A stretch of 18,410 bases of DNA from JBOGGN01 sp050744165 (GTDB lineage Bacteria > Actinomycetota > Acidimicrobiia > Acidimicrobiales > Palsa-688). The notes beneath the pieces are model-generated. The model made no database searches and had not been told where the DNA came from. It saw nothing but the letters and a program-made list of their open reading frames with translations. The position numbers were made by a program, and so were the translations under genes. The stretch covers positions 1 to 18,410 of the forward strand of contig JBOGGN010000406.1 in NCBI GenBank assembly GCA_050744165.1, given 5' to 3'. Below, piece after piece: positions 1 through 7,147 of the stretch (positions are counted from its first letter, which is position 1; each line of letters opens with the position of its first letter).

Positions 1-46
1 GGTTATCCGACCCACCCCCAAAATTCATCCTTGCGGCATAACGCGC

Positions 47-1000
47 TTATCCGCCACCAGTTCCACCGGCACTGGACCGGTTGTGGGTGCTCAGGAAGGT
101 CCAGATCTCCTTGGTGGCGTCGACCGCTCCCTCGACCGCGCCGTAGCCGGGTGCGAACCACGTATGTCCCCCGCCCTGGACAGCAACGAGGGACACGGCG
201 CTCCCGCGGGCACAGCCGGTCCACGTGGATCTCGTGACCACGCCGGCGGTCTGCACCGCGGCCGTCCCGGGACAGGTATCGAGCGAGGCCCAGCGCTGGA
301 CCAGGGCGGCGCTCGAGGGGGCGGCGGCGGTGGCCACCCCGTCGGGTGAAATGGCCCCGCCGGTGAACGGCACCAGAGGGTCCGCGGTGCCGTGGATCTC
401 GATGACCGACACCGGGACGGTCGGCTGGCAGCTGTCGAGCACCATGGCCCCGGCCACCGAACCGACGCCTGCCACCCGGGCCGGGTCGGCGCACGCCCAG
501 CGGTAGGCCATCATGGCCCCTGCCGACACGCCGACCGCATACAGGCGGCTGGCGTCGATCGGGTAGTCCGCCTCCACCGTGTCGACGAGGTGGTTGAGGT
601 ACCCGACGTCGTCGTAGGCGTTGCTGTCGGGGCCGGCGCAGCAGAACCCGGCGCTCCACGACGCCTGGGCCGCCTCGCCGTATGCGACCACGAACCCGCC
701 CACCCCGGCCTCCTGGTCGAAGAGGGTTGCGTTGGTCATCGACTGGGCATTGTCGCCCACGCCCCCGAGCACCACGACGAGCGGGAGGCGCGCCACCCGG
801 GTGGGGGCGCCGGGCGAGTACACCCGGTAGCTGCGTGTCGTCCCGTCGAAGCTGAGCTGGGCCACCCGGGCCCCGATGTGCCCGGCGCCGCCGCCCTGCC
901 CCGCGCCGGTACCGGGCCCTGCCACGGGGCCGGACCCCCCGCAGGCGGTGGCGGCGAGCGCGATGGCGGCGACCAGCGCGACCAGCCGCGCCAACTTCAC
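47..1000 (-). CDS. Secreted lipoprotein esterase, LpqC / PHB-depolymerase-like alpha/beta hydrolase
   Basis: A 317-aa protein starting at GTG (1000); the ribosome site is weak. Residues 1-20 form a lipoprotein signal ending in A-T-A-Cys20, followed by a Gly-rich spacer (21-42), so it should be anchored outside the membrane. The hydrolase domain shows an oxyanion-type segment VVVLGGVGDN (75-84), a CC pair (120-121), the nucleophile elbow G-V-S159-A-G, Asp207 in HGTADPLVPF and His279 in GGGHTW. This Ser/Asp/His order, the CC pair and the length are typical of the polyhydroxybutyrate depolymerase / feruloyl esterase-like group that includes mycobacterial LpqC. The substrate cannot be told from sequence; an ester of a polymer or plant phenolic is the family expectation. 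It lies 24 bp after the S53 peptidase stop on the same strand, so the two are probably co-transcribed extracellular hydrolases. Confidence 0.85.
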   Translation of the reverse strand: MKLARLVALVAAIALAATACGGSGPVAGPGTGAGQGGGAGHIGARVAQLSFDGTTRSYRVYSPGAPTRVARLPLVVVLGGVGDNAQSMTNATLFDQEAGVGGFVVAYGEAAQASWSAGFCCAGPDSNAYDDVGYLNHLVDTVEADYPIDASRLYAVGVSAGAMMAYRWACADPARVAGVGSVAGAMVLDSCQPTVPVSVIEIHGTADPLVPFTGGAISPDGVATAAAPSSAALVQRWASLDTCPGTAAVQTAGVVTRSTWTGCARGSAVSLVAVQGGGHTWFAPGYGAVEGAVDATKEIWTFLSTHNRSSAGGTGGG

Positions 1001-1024
1001 GGCGATTCGCTCTTCAACCCGCGA

Positions 1025-2449
1025 TCAGCCGCCGCTCAACGCCGCCTTGGCGCCCATCACGAAGTTGAACCCGTCGATCGTCCCCAAACCACTGGCGAGG
1101 TCGTAGCCAGGAACCGCGTTCCAGCCGGGCACGGTGAGGTTGGTAGGCGTGGGACCGTTGCACTGGGTGGCGCAGAAGGTGACGGTGTTGTTGCCGTTGG
1201 TGACATCGACGACCCCCGGCGGCGAGCTGTACAGGTACGGATTGAGGTCCCCGACGGAGTGACCGACGGCCTGGTCGGTCAGGGCCACAATCCCTGCGAA
1301 GAGGGGCGTGGCCTCGCTGGTGCCGCCCACGATGTTCCACTCCGGGCCCCGGAACGGCGGACTCTGCTCCCAGTCGGTGAAGCTGTAGTACACGATCACC
1401 GCCCCGTTGACGGCGGCGCTCATCGCGATGTCGGGCAACCCCCGCTGGCTCCCGACGACCGAAGCGACCGGATCCTGGAACGACGGCCGGGAGAACACGA
1501 TCGACTGGCCGCCCCCGCCCGCTGCCGGCGAGCCGAACAATGCCTGATCGTTCCACACGCTGTCCGGAGCCGTCCGGTTGCCGCTCGCGTCGAGGTGTAG
1601 CTGGGTCCCGCCAACCGCGGTGACCAGCGGGTCCGAATCGGGCCACGAGGTGACCCGGTAGGGATAGCAGCAGGCTTGGTTGGCTTCGAAGTCGGTCGAC
1701 CCGGCGTCGCCCGACGCCGCCAGCATGGTGACGTTATTGGCGGCGGCATTGATGTTGGCGCTGCGCAGGTTGTTGATCTCCAGCGGGCTCGGCAGGAAGG
1801 TCTGCTCGGTCGCCCCGAAGCTCTGGCTGATGACCTGGCCCAGGTGGTGGGTGATGACGTAGTTCTCCGCCTGAATGATCTCCGGGAAACCCTGGATGCC
1901 TTCGGTCTCCGACTCCGGCGTCTCCACCAGCAAGATGTTGGCGCCCGGCGCCATGGCATGGGACCACTCCACGTCGAGGGTGGTCTCGAAGGCCCAGCTG
2001 GCGCGGTCAGCCTTTCCGAAGGGGTCTTGCGGATAGGCGGGGATGGGGCCGGCAGGGGCGATGATCTTGAAGTTCGGCGGCGCCGGCAAGCCGAGAGCGG
2101 CGTCGAAGTGCCGCAGATCCTGGGTGATGGTCGGCGAGCCGAAAGCGTCGACAATCACCATCGTCTCGCCGCTACCGGTGATGTTGTGGGCGAACAGCTG
2201 GTTGAGGTCGTAGGCCTTTTCCAGCTGCGCGGGGTCGTAGCACGGTACGCCCGCTGCCAGCTCACACTGGGCGGTCGTCGGCGGGGTGGGTAGGTCGAGG
2301 TAGCGGGCGGCCTGCGGCGCCAAGGGGACGGGATGTATTCCCGGGACCGCCGACGACGCGCTGCCTGCGGCCGGCGCCACCACCCCGAGGCCAAGCAGGC
2401 CCATCGAGACCACCGACGCTACGACCCCTCCGCCACGCCACCATCGCAT
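1025..2449 (-). CDS. Secreted S53 (sedolisin/kumamolisin-type) serine-carboxyl peptidase
   Basis: A 474-aa protein. The ATG at 2449 is chosen over an upstream in-frame GTG (2479) because GGGGAGG lies 7 nt before the ATG and a signal peptide follows directly (basic MRWWRGG, hydrophobic core, A-x-A region near 26-33). The S53 signature is complete: Glu155 and Asp159 in FETTLD (the E-x3-D pair), the oxyanion Asp248 in AASGDAG, and the nucleophile Ser378 in GGTSEATP. These peptidases are extracellular and usually act at acid pH. The catalytic fold begins near residue 75, so only about 45 residues lie between signal and enzyme. The roughly 150-residue pro-kumamolisin activation domain found in many relatives is absent. 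Residue pairs C62/C70 and C260/C261 could form disulfides. It is the first gene of a likely two-gene unit with the downstream esterase. Confidence 0.92.
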   Translation of the reverse strand: MRWWRGGGVVASVVSMGLLGLGVVAPAAGSASSAVPGIHPVPLAPQAARYLDLPTPPTTAQCELAAGVPCYDPAQLEKAYDLNQLFAHNITGSGETMVIVDAFGSPTITQDLRHFDAALGLPAPPNFKIIAPAGPIPAYPQDPFGKADRASWAFETTLDVEWSHAMAPGANILLVETPESETEGIQGFPEIIQAENYVITHHLGQVISQSFGATEQTFLPSPLEINNLRSANINAAANNVTMLAASGDAGSTDFEANQACCYPYRVTSWPDSDPLVTAVGGTQLHLDASGNRTAPDSVWNDQALFGSPAAGGGGQSIVFSRPSFQDPVASVVGSQRGLPDIAMSAAVNGAVIVYYSFTDWEQSPPFRGPEWNIVGGTSEATPLFAGIVALTDQAVGHSVGDLNPYLYSSPPGVVDVTNGNNTVTFCATQCNGPTPTNLTVPGWNAVPGYDLASGLGTIDGFNFVMGAKAALSGG

Positions 2450-2649
2450 CGTTCGACCTCCCCGACTCGTCGCCCTCACAAGGACGCCAGGATCGTAGTT
2501 TGCGCGCCACCGCGAGGTTCGTAGCGCGACACGCCGCCAGGCCCCATGCCCAGTCTCGGGCGCGTCAGGTTGTTGTTGGAAAATGCCCGGCGCCGCCCCT
2601 TCCCTGGCTCATCGGAGGGGTCGAGGTACTCATGGCGGCAGGGCGACTA

Positions 2650-2665
2650 CCCACCCCGGGGTGGG
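2650..2665 (-). terminator. Candidate hairpin after the 86-aa gene (no U-tract)
   Basis: The 16-bp sequence CCCACCCCGGGGTGGG is a perfect palindrome four bases past the stop of the minus-strand gene at 2670. It can fold as a 6-bp all-but-one GC stem with a 4-nt loop. No run of T follows on the minus strand, so it would be a non-canonical actinobacterial-type terminator, or only a chance GC palindrome. Confidence 0.35.
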
Positions 2666-2669
2666 CGGT

Positions 2670-2930
2670 TCAGCGTGAGGCCATGTCTCCCATCGAGGCC
2701 AGCATCTCCTCGAAGAACTGGCGCTGGGTCTCCATGTTTGCCCCGACCGGCCAGGGAGAATCGCTGAAGGTCCAGGCCTCGGGGAACACCCCGTCGTCAC
2801 CCAGTGTGATGGGCTGTCCCGGCGCCACTGCGCCCCAGTAGTAGACGCCGCCGCTGCGGCCCAAGTACACCATGTCCTCCGGACCGAGCGGCGCGGCCAC
2901 GATCGAGTCGAACACCTCGTTCTTCGTCAT
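2670..2930 (-). CDS. Small hypothetical protein (86 aa)
   Basis: I do not recognise this protein. The start is set at ATG 2930 because GGGAGGG sits a few bases upstream; an in-frame start at 2957 would lack this spacing. The product begins MTKNEVFD and is acidic, with a Gly/aromatic centre (YLGRSGGVYYWGAVAPG) that reads like a beta-rich segment. A Trp/Pro-containing stretch follows, then a probable C-terminal helix with Met-rich character (FFEEMLASMGDMASR). There is no signal peptide, membrane segment or cysteine, so it should be cytoplasmic. It diverges from the sulfite reductase gene with a 176-bp gap and is separated from the S53 peptidase by 220 bp, in which I see no other gene. Support for its being real is the ribosome site and normal amino-acid composition; function is unknown. 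Confidence 0.6.
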   Translation of the reverse strand: MTKNEVFDSIVAAPLGPEDMVYLGRSGGVYYWGAVAPGQPITLGDDGVFPEAWTFSDSPWPVGANMETQRQFFEEMLASMGDMASR

Positions 2931-3068
2931 TGTTCGCCCTCCCGCCGGCCCGAGCACCTCTCAGGCCGCATGCTGTGTCAACGACCTGAGTACGGAGTGG
3001 TGGTACTTGCGGGATGACCATACCGGCAGATCTCCTGGCGCCGGTGACTCGCTACGAACTATATAAAA

Positions 3069-3106
3069 GTTGATCAACAAACTCAGGAATGTGGTAGAAC
3101 GGCTGG
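3069..3106 (+). promoter_or_regulatory. Probable promoter of the sulfur operon, with palindrome over the -35
   Basis: An AT-rich island (from about 3057) stands out in this GC-rich DNA. TTGATC (3070-3075) can serve as -35 and TAGAAC (3095-3100) as -10, with a rather long 19-nt spacer. The GTG start codon begins 7 nt after the -10, which would place transcription start at or next to the start codon: a leaderless mRNA, common in actinobacteria, and consistent with the absence of a Shine-Dalgarno sequence. The perfect 10-bp palindrome GTTGATCAAC (3069-3078) overlaps the -35 and could be an operator. All of this is inferred from sequence. Confidence 0.45.
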
Positions 3107-4897
3107 GTGGAGACGTTGCAAGTCGAGCCCAGCATCGCTGCGGACATCGCGGCCGACATCACCAAGTTCGAGGCCATGCTCCAGGAGTATCTTGCGGGCC
3201 GGGTCGAAGAGGACCGCTTCAAGATCTTCCGGCTGAACAACGGGATCTACGGCCAGCGCCAGGGCGGCCACAACCAGATGGTGCGGGTCAAGGTCCCCTA
3301 CGGGTCGCTGCGGCCTGAGCAACTGGAGAAGCTGGCTGACATCGTCGACACCTACAGCCGAGGGTGGGGCCACATCACCACGCGGCAGAACATCCAGTTC
3401 CACTTCGTGCAACTGGAGCGGGTGCCCGATGTGATGCGGGAGTTGGCGTCGGTCGGCCTGCACACCCGAGAGGCGTGCGGCGACACGGTTCGCAACGTGA
3501 CCGGCTGCCACCTCGCGGGCGCGTGCCCTTTCGAAGTGCTGGACATCAGCCCGTGGGCCGAAGCTGCCTACCGCCACTTCTTGCACCACCCCTACGCCCA
3601 GCGACTGCCCCGCAAGTTCAAGATCAACTTCTCGGGCTGCGCCACTGACTGCGGCCAGGCCATGTTCAACGACGTGGGCGTGGTGGCGGTGGGCCGGCCA
3701 CGGGAGGACGGCACGGTCGAGGCCGGCTTCCGGGTCTTCGTGGCCGGTGGCCTGGGGGCCAACCCGCATGCCGCCTTGGCGTTGGAGCCATTCACATCGC
3801 GCGAAGAGCTGCTGGCCACCATCGAGGCCTGCCTGCGGACCTTCGACCACTACGGCAACCGCGACAACAAGCTCCGGGCCCGCATGAAGTGGCTCGTCGA
3901 CACCATCGGCATCGAGGAGTTGCAGCGTCGGATCTTTCGGGAACGCAAGACGCTCCTGGCCTCGAGCACCTGGCCCGGCGGGATCCCCCCGTATGTAGCC
4001 GAACACGGCGACGCCCCGGCCGGCGTCGGCGCCGGGCTCACCGGGGGGCCAACACCGGTCGGCACGCCGGTCACCCTGCGCCTCGGGCCGGGGACGGGGT
4101 ACCAGCGCTGGGAGACCGCCAACGTGGTGATTGGCGTGGCCCGGGGCACGGTCTCGGCCTACGCCTTCTGCCGCTTGGGCGATATCACCTCGGCCCAGTT
4201 CCGCGGCCTGGCCGCAATCCAGCGGGAGTTCGAGGTCGAGGTGCGGGTCACCAACCGCCAGAACGTGGTCTTCCGGGGACTGGCGCCGTCCCAGCTGGCC
4301 AGCCTGCATGCCCGGTTGGACGCGCTGGGCATGGCCGAGGCCGGGGCCGAGCTTGCCCGGGACGTGGTCGCCTGCCCCGGGGCCGACACCTGCAACCTGG
4401 CCGTGACCCAGAGCCGGGGGCTGGCCGACGGCATCAGCGCCGCCCTCGAGGAGGCGGGCCTGGCCGACGTCGGCGGGGTTCGGATCAACATCTCGGGCTG
4501 CACCAACTCCTGCGGCCAGCACCACGTTTCCGACATCGGCTTCTTCGGAGCCGAGCGGCGAGCCCACGGTCGGGCCGCGCCGGGCTACCAGATGCTGCTC
4601 GGGGGTCACGTGGGCCAGACCCAGGTGGAGTTCGGGCAGAAGGCGCTACGGCTGCCGGCCAAGGCGGTGCCCGAGGCGGTGGTGCGGGTGGTGTCCCGGT
4701 ATGCCGGGGAGCGGCAGGCGGGCGAGGCGTTTCCCTCCTGGCTGGCCCGGGCGGGCGGAGCCGCGTCCGTGGGCTCCGGCTTGAAGGACCTGGACGAGTG
4801 GCCCACCCCCGACCTGGCGCCGGACTTCTATGTCGACTACGACGAGACCGGACCGTATGTGGCCGAGGTCGGTGCCGGCGAGTGCGCCGGTTCGTGA
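3107..4897 (+). CDS. Siroheme nitrite/sulfite reductase
   Basis: A 596-aa cytoplasmic enzyme expected to reduce sulfite to sulfide (or nitrite to ammonia) with six electrons, probably from ferredoxin. It has the two-fold NiR/SiR architecture: a ferredoxin-like half-domain near 50-115 (with TTRQNIQFHF at 91-100) plus siroheme half-domain near 120-270, and the same pair again from about 330 to 560 (VTNRQNVVF in the second copy). The cofactor motif in the second half is complete: Cys423-x5-Cys429 and Cys465-x3-Cys469. Unusually, the first half has an equally complete set: Cys134-x5-Cys140 and Cys178-x3-Cys182. The GTG start has no clear ribosome site but a promoter directly before it. cysH follows 13 bp after the stop, which favours sulfite as the in vivo substrate; nitrite cannot be excluded. 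No NADPH-flavoprotein partner is in the window. Confidence 0.9.
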   Translation: METLQVEPSIAADIAADITKFEAMLQEYLAGRVEEDRFKIFRLNNGIYGQRQGGHNQMVRVKVPYGSLRPEQLEKLADIVDTYSRGWGHITTRQNIQFHFVQLERVPDVMRELASVGLHTREACGDTVRNVTGCHLAGACPFEVLDISPWAEAAYRHFLHHPYAQRLPRKFKINFSGCATDCGQAMFNDVGVVAVGRPREDGTVEAGFRVFVAGGLGANPHAALALEPFTSREELLATIEACLRTFDHYGNRDNKLRARMKWLVDTIGIEELQRRIFRERKTLLASSTWPGGIPPYVAEHGDAPAGVGAGLTGGPTPVGTPVTLRLGPGTGYQRWETANVVIGVARGTVSAYAFCRLGDITSAQFRGLAAIQREFEVEVRVTNRQNVVFRGLAPSQLASLHARLDALGMAEAGAELARDVVACPGADTCNLAVTQSRGLADGISAALEEAGLADVGGVRINISGCTNSCGQHHVSDIGFFGAERRAHGRAAPGYQMLLGGHVGQTQVEFGQKALRLPAKAVPEAVVRVVSRYAGERQAGEAFPSWLARAGGAASVGSGLKDLDEWPTPDLAPDFYVDYDETGPYVAEVGAGECAGS

Positions 4898-4910
4898 GCT
4901 CGGAGACCCG

Positions 4911-5597
4911 GTGACCCTCCTCAACCCGCTGCGGCCGGTGACCGACCTCGACGACCAAGAGCTGCTCGACGCCGCTGCCCGGCTGGAGACGGCGCCCGCG
5001 AGCGCCGCCGTCGCCTGGGCGGTGGAGCATTTCCACCCCCACCTGTGCCTGACCGCGTCCATGACCGATGCCGTCTTGATCGATCTGGCCGTCAAGGTCG
5101 AGCCCGCCATCGAGGTCGTCTTCATCGACACGGGTTACCACTTTCCCGAGACCCTGAAGATGGTGGAACTCGTGCGGCGCCGCTACGGCCTCAACTTGCG
5201 GGTCATGACCGCCCTGCCCCAGGCGGAGGAGTTGTGGAAGGTCGACCCGGACAACTGCTGCTCGGCCATCAAGTCGGGCCAGCTCGACCGGGCCTTGTTC
5301 GGCAAGCTGGCCTGGATGAGCGGCGTCCGCCGTGACGACAGCCCCACCCGGGCGGCGACGCCGGTGGTCCACCGCGACATCCGAGGTTTGGTCAAGATCA
5401 ACCCCATTGCCACCTGGACCGACTGGGACGTGGCCGGTTACGTCGAGGACCACGACGTCCCCGTCCACCCGCTGGTCAGCGAGGGCTACCTGTCCATCGG
5501 TTGCCGCCCCTGCACCAAGCCGGTCGCTCCCGGCGACGATCCCCGCTCGGGACGCTGGCCGGGGCTGGACAAGACCGAGTGCGGGATGCACCTCTAA
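4911..5597 (+). CDS. cysH: Assimilatory adenylyl-sulfate (APS) reductase, [4Fe-4S] type
   Basis: A 228-aa PAPS/APS reductase-family protein that reduces APS to sulfite and AMP using thioredoxin, supplying the sulfite reductase encoded just upstream. The nucleotide-binding fold shows LTASMTDAVLIDL and the family motif FIDTGYHFPETL. Two cysteine pairs, Cys116-Cys117 (DNCCSAIK) and Cys198-x2-Cys201 (GCRPC), are the [4Fe-4S] ligands that mark APS-specific enzymes; PAPS enzymes such as that of E. coli lack them. The C-terminal KTECGMHL carries the catalytic Cys224. The open frame extends back into the reductase gene to 4830, but GTG 4911 is preferred: GGAG lies 5 nt upstream and the conserved fold begins soon after. 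GTG 4872 is a possible alternative. The 13-bp gap implies one transcript with the reductase. No sulfate adenylyltransferase gene is in view. Confidence 0.92.
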   Translation: MTLLNPLRPVTDLDDQELLDAAARLETAPASAAVAWAVEHFHPHLCLTASMTDAVLIDLAVKVEPAIEVVFIDTGYHFPETLKMVELVRRRYGLNLRVMTALPQAEELWKVDPDNCCSAIKSGQLDRALFGKLAWMSGVRRDDSPTRAATPVVHRDIRGLVKINPIATWTDWDVAGYVEDHDVPVHPLVSEGYLSIGCRPCTKPVAPGDDPRSGRWPGLDKTECGMHL

Positions 5598-5705
5598 GCG
5601 CTGGGGACGCGTCTACTTACGACCCTTGCTGGCCTCGGGGGCGATCAGTAACGTTCTCCCCTTGCGCCCCGGCCGTCTGGCTGGCGGGGTGCCACCCGAT
5701 GTCGC

Positions 5706-7043
5706 ATGTCGCCACTCCGTCGCTCCACCGTGCAGATTCAGGCGTTGTCCCTCGCCGTGGTCTCGGCGATCGTGGTCGCCGCGGTCGGGCTCGGAACGGT
5801 CGGGGTCGGAACGGTGCCGGCCTTCGCTGCCGGAACGACCACCACGACTGCGCCAAAGGCGCCTTCGGCGACCACGACCACGCTGGTCCCGATCAGCATC
5901 CCCCAGCACGGTGGCGGTGGCCCCAACCCACCACCGTCGTCGGCCGGAAGCACCACGACGGTCCCTGCACCGATCATCCCGGTCCCCGCGAGCACCATCA
6001 CCGCGCTGGTGCGGTCGGTCCAGGACGGCCTGGCCCAGCTGGAGGCGATCAACGCCTACGACCAGGCGAAGGGCATCGACACCGTCGACCTGGCCAACGC
6101 CGCCACCGCCCACATCAACGCCCAGGCAGCCCAGCAGGCCGAGGATCAGCAGGCGGCACTGGTCGCCCAGGACCAGACCAGCTACACCGACTACAAGAAC
6201 GCATTGTCGTCGCTGGCAGTGGCGTTGTACGTGCGGTCCGACGTGGGCGCCGCGGCCCAGAACGCCGACGCCGCCAACCCGGACACCCTCAACAAGTCGG
6301 TACTCCTGGCCATCTTGATCAACCACGGCCAGGACGACTACGAGCAGGCCAAGCGCCAGCTGCAAGCGGACAGCGCCGTCCTGACCGAGGACAAGCAACG
6401 CGCCGAGATCGCCAGAGTGGCCGAGGCCGAGGCCGAGGCCACGGTAAGCAATGAGGGGACGAAGCTCGACGATTCCAAGCTGGCCGCGGTTGGCCAGAAG
6501 CTGGCGGCCATCACGGGAACGGTGTTGCCCACCATCATGGGACCATCGGCGATCAGCGCCGACGAGCTCACGGCGTGGTACGCCCACACCGGGTACCTGG
6601 CCAACACCACCGTGCCCATGGCGAAACTGGCCAGCTTCTACGTGAGCGAGGGTGCCGCCAGCGGCCTGCGGGCCGACATCGCCTTCGCCCAGTCGATCGT
6701 GGAGACCGGCTACTTCACCTTTCCCTCCGGCGGCCAGGTGTTCGGCGGCGACAACAACTTCGCCGGAATCGGGGCGTGTGACAGTTGCGCCCACGGCTGG
6801 CGGTTCCCCAACGCAGAGACAGGCGTCGCGGCACAGCTCCAGCTCTTACAGGCTTACGCCACGACCAAGTCCATCCCCACACCGCTCGTCGGCCGGGTGG
6901 GGGTGGCCGGGTGCTGCCAGACCTGGCTGGCGCTGAGCGGCGTGTGGGCCACCAATCCCAACTACGGCTACGAAATCCTGAGTGTGTACCAGGAGATCCT
7001 CGATTTCGTGATTCCGGTTCGCCTCGCGGCCTCGGGCATTTAG
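5706..7043 (+). CDS. Secreted glucosaminidase-fold cell-wall protein, copy 1
   Basis: A 445-aa exported protein with four parts: signal peptide (1-41, ending VPAFA), a Thr/Pro/Gly-rich linker (about 43-95), an Ala/Gln/Glu-rich helical, probably coiled-coil region (about 98-265), and a C-terminal domain (about 280-440). The last contains IAFAQSIVETGYF, with Glu333 at the position of the catalytic acid of GH73-type endo-beta-N-acetylglucosaminidases, and NNFAGIG, a hallmark of that fold. The likely role is cleaving peptidoglycan glycan strands during growth or separation. Two cysteine motifs not typical of the general family, GACDSCAHG and AGCCQTW, follow the active site and are shared with the next gene. 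The ribosome site is weak. The preceding 108 bp show no clear terminator or riboswitch. Confidence 0.8.
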   Translation: MSPLRRSTVQIQALSLAVVSAIVVAAVGLGTVGVGTVPAFAAGTTTTTAPKAPSATTTTLVPISIPQHGGGGPNPPPSSAGSTTTVPAPIIPVPASTITALVRSVQDGLAQLEAINAYDQAKGIDTVDLANAATAHINAQAAQQAEDQQAALVAQDQTSYTDYKNALSSLAVALYVRSDVGAAAQNADAANPDTLNKSVLLAILINHGQDDYEQAKRQLQADSAVLTEDKQRAEIARVAEAEAEATVSNEGTKLDDSKLAAVGQKLAAITGTVLPTIMGPSAISADELTAWYAHTGYLANTTVPMAKLASFYVSEGAASGLRADIAFAQSIVETGYFTFPSGGQVFGGDNNFAGIGACDSCAHGWRFPNAETGVAAQLQLLQAYATTKSIPTPLVGRVGVAGCCQTWLALSGVWATNPNYGYEILSVYQEILDFVIPVRLAASGI

Positions 7044-7147
7044 CCACCTGTAAACGCGGGCCCACCAACGGGCGAACTCCGAATGCCGCTTATCTCGGGC
7101 GCCGCCGATACCGATATCTCCTGGAGTACCGTGCCGGACAAATCTCC

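Noticed and set aside
3083..4609. 508-aa minus-strand open frame opposite the sulfite reductase
   Set aside because: It is antisense to a conserved enzyme and has no recognisable domain; long antisense frames are expected at this GC content.
5598..5705. Terminator or riboswitch between cysH and glucosaminidase copy 1
   Set aside because: Only an imperfect CCCCGGCC/GGCGGGG pairing without U-tract was seen, and the gap is short with no known riboswitch motif.
5613..6794. 393-aa minus-strand open frame opposite glucosaminidase copy 1
   Set aside because: Low-complexity Gly/Arg/Val composition mirroring the coding strand; no domain.
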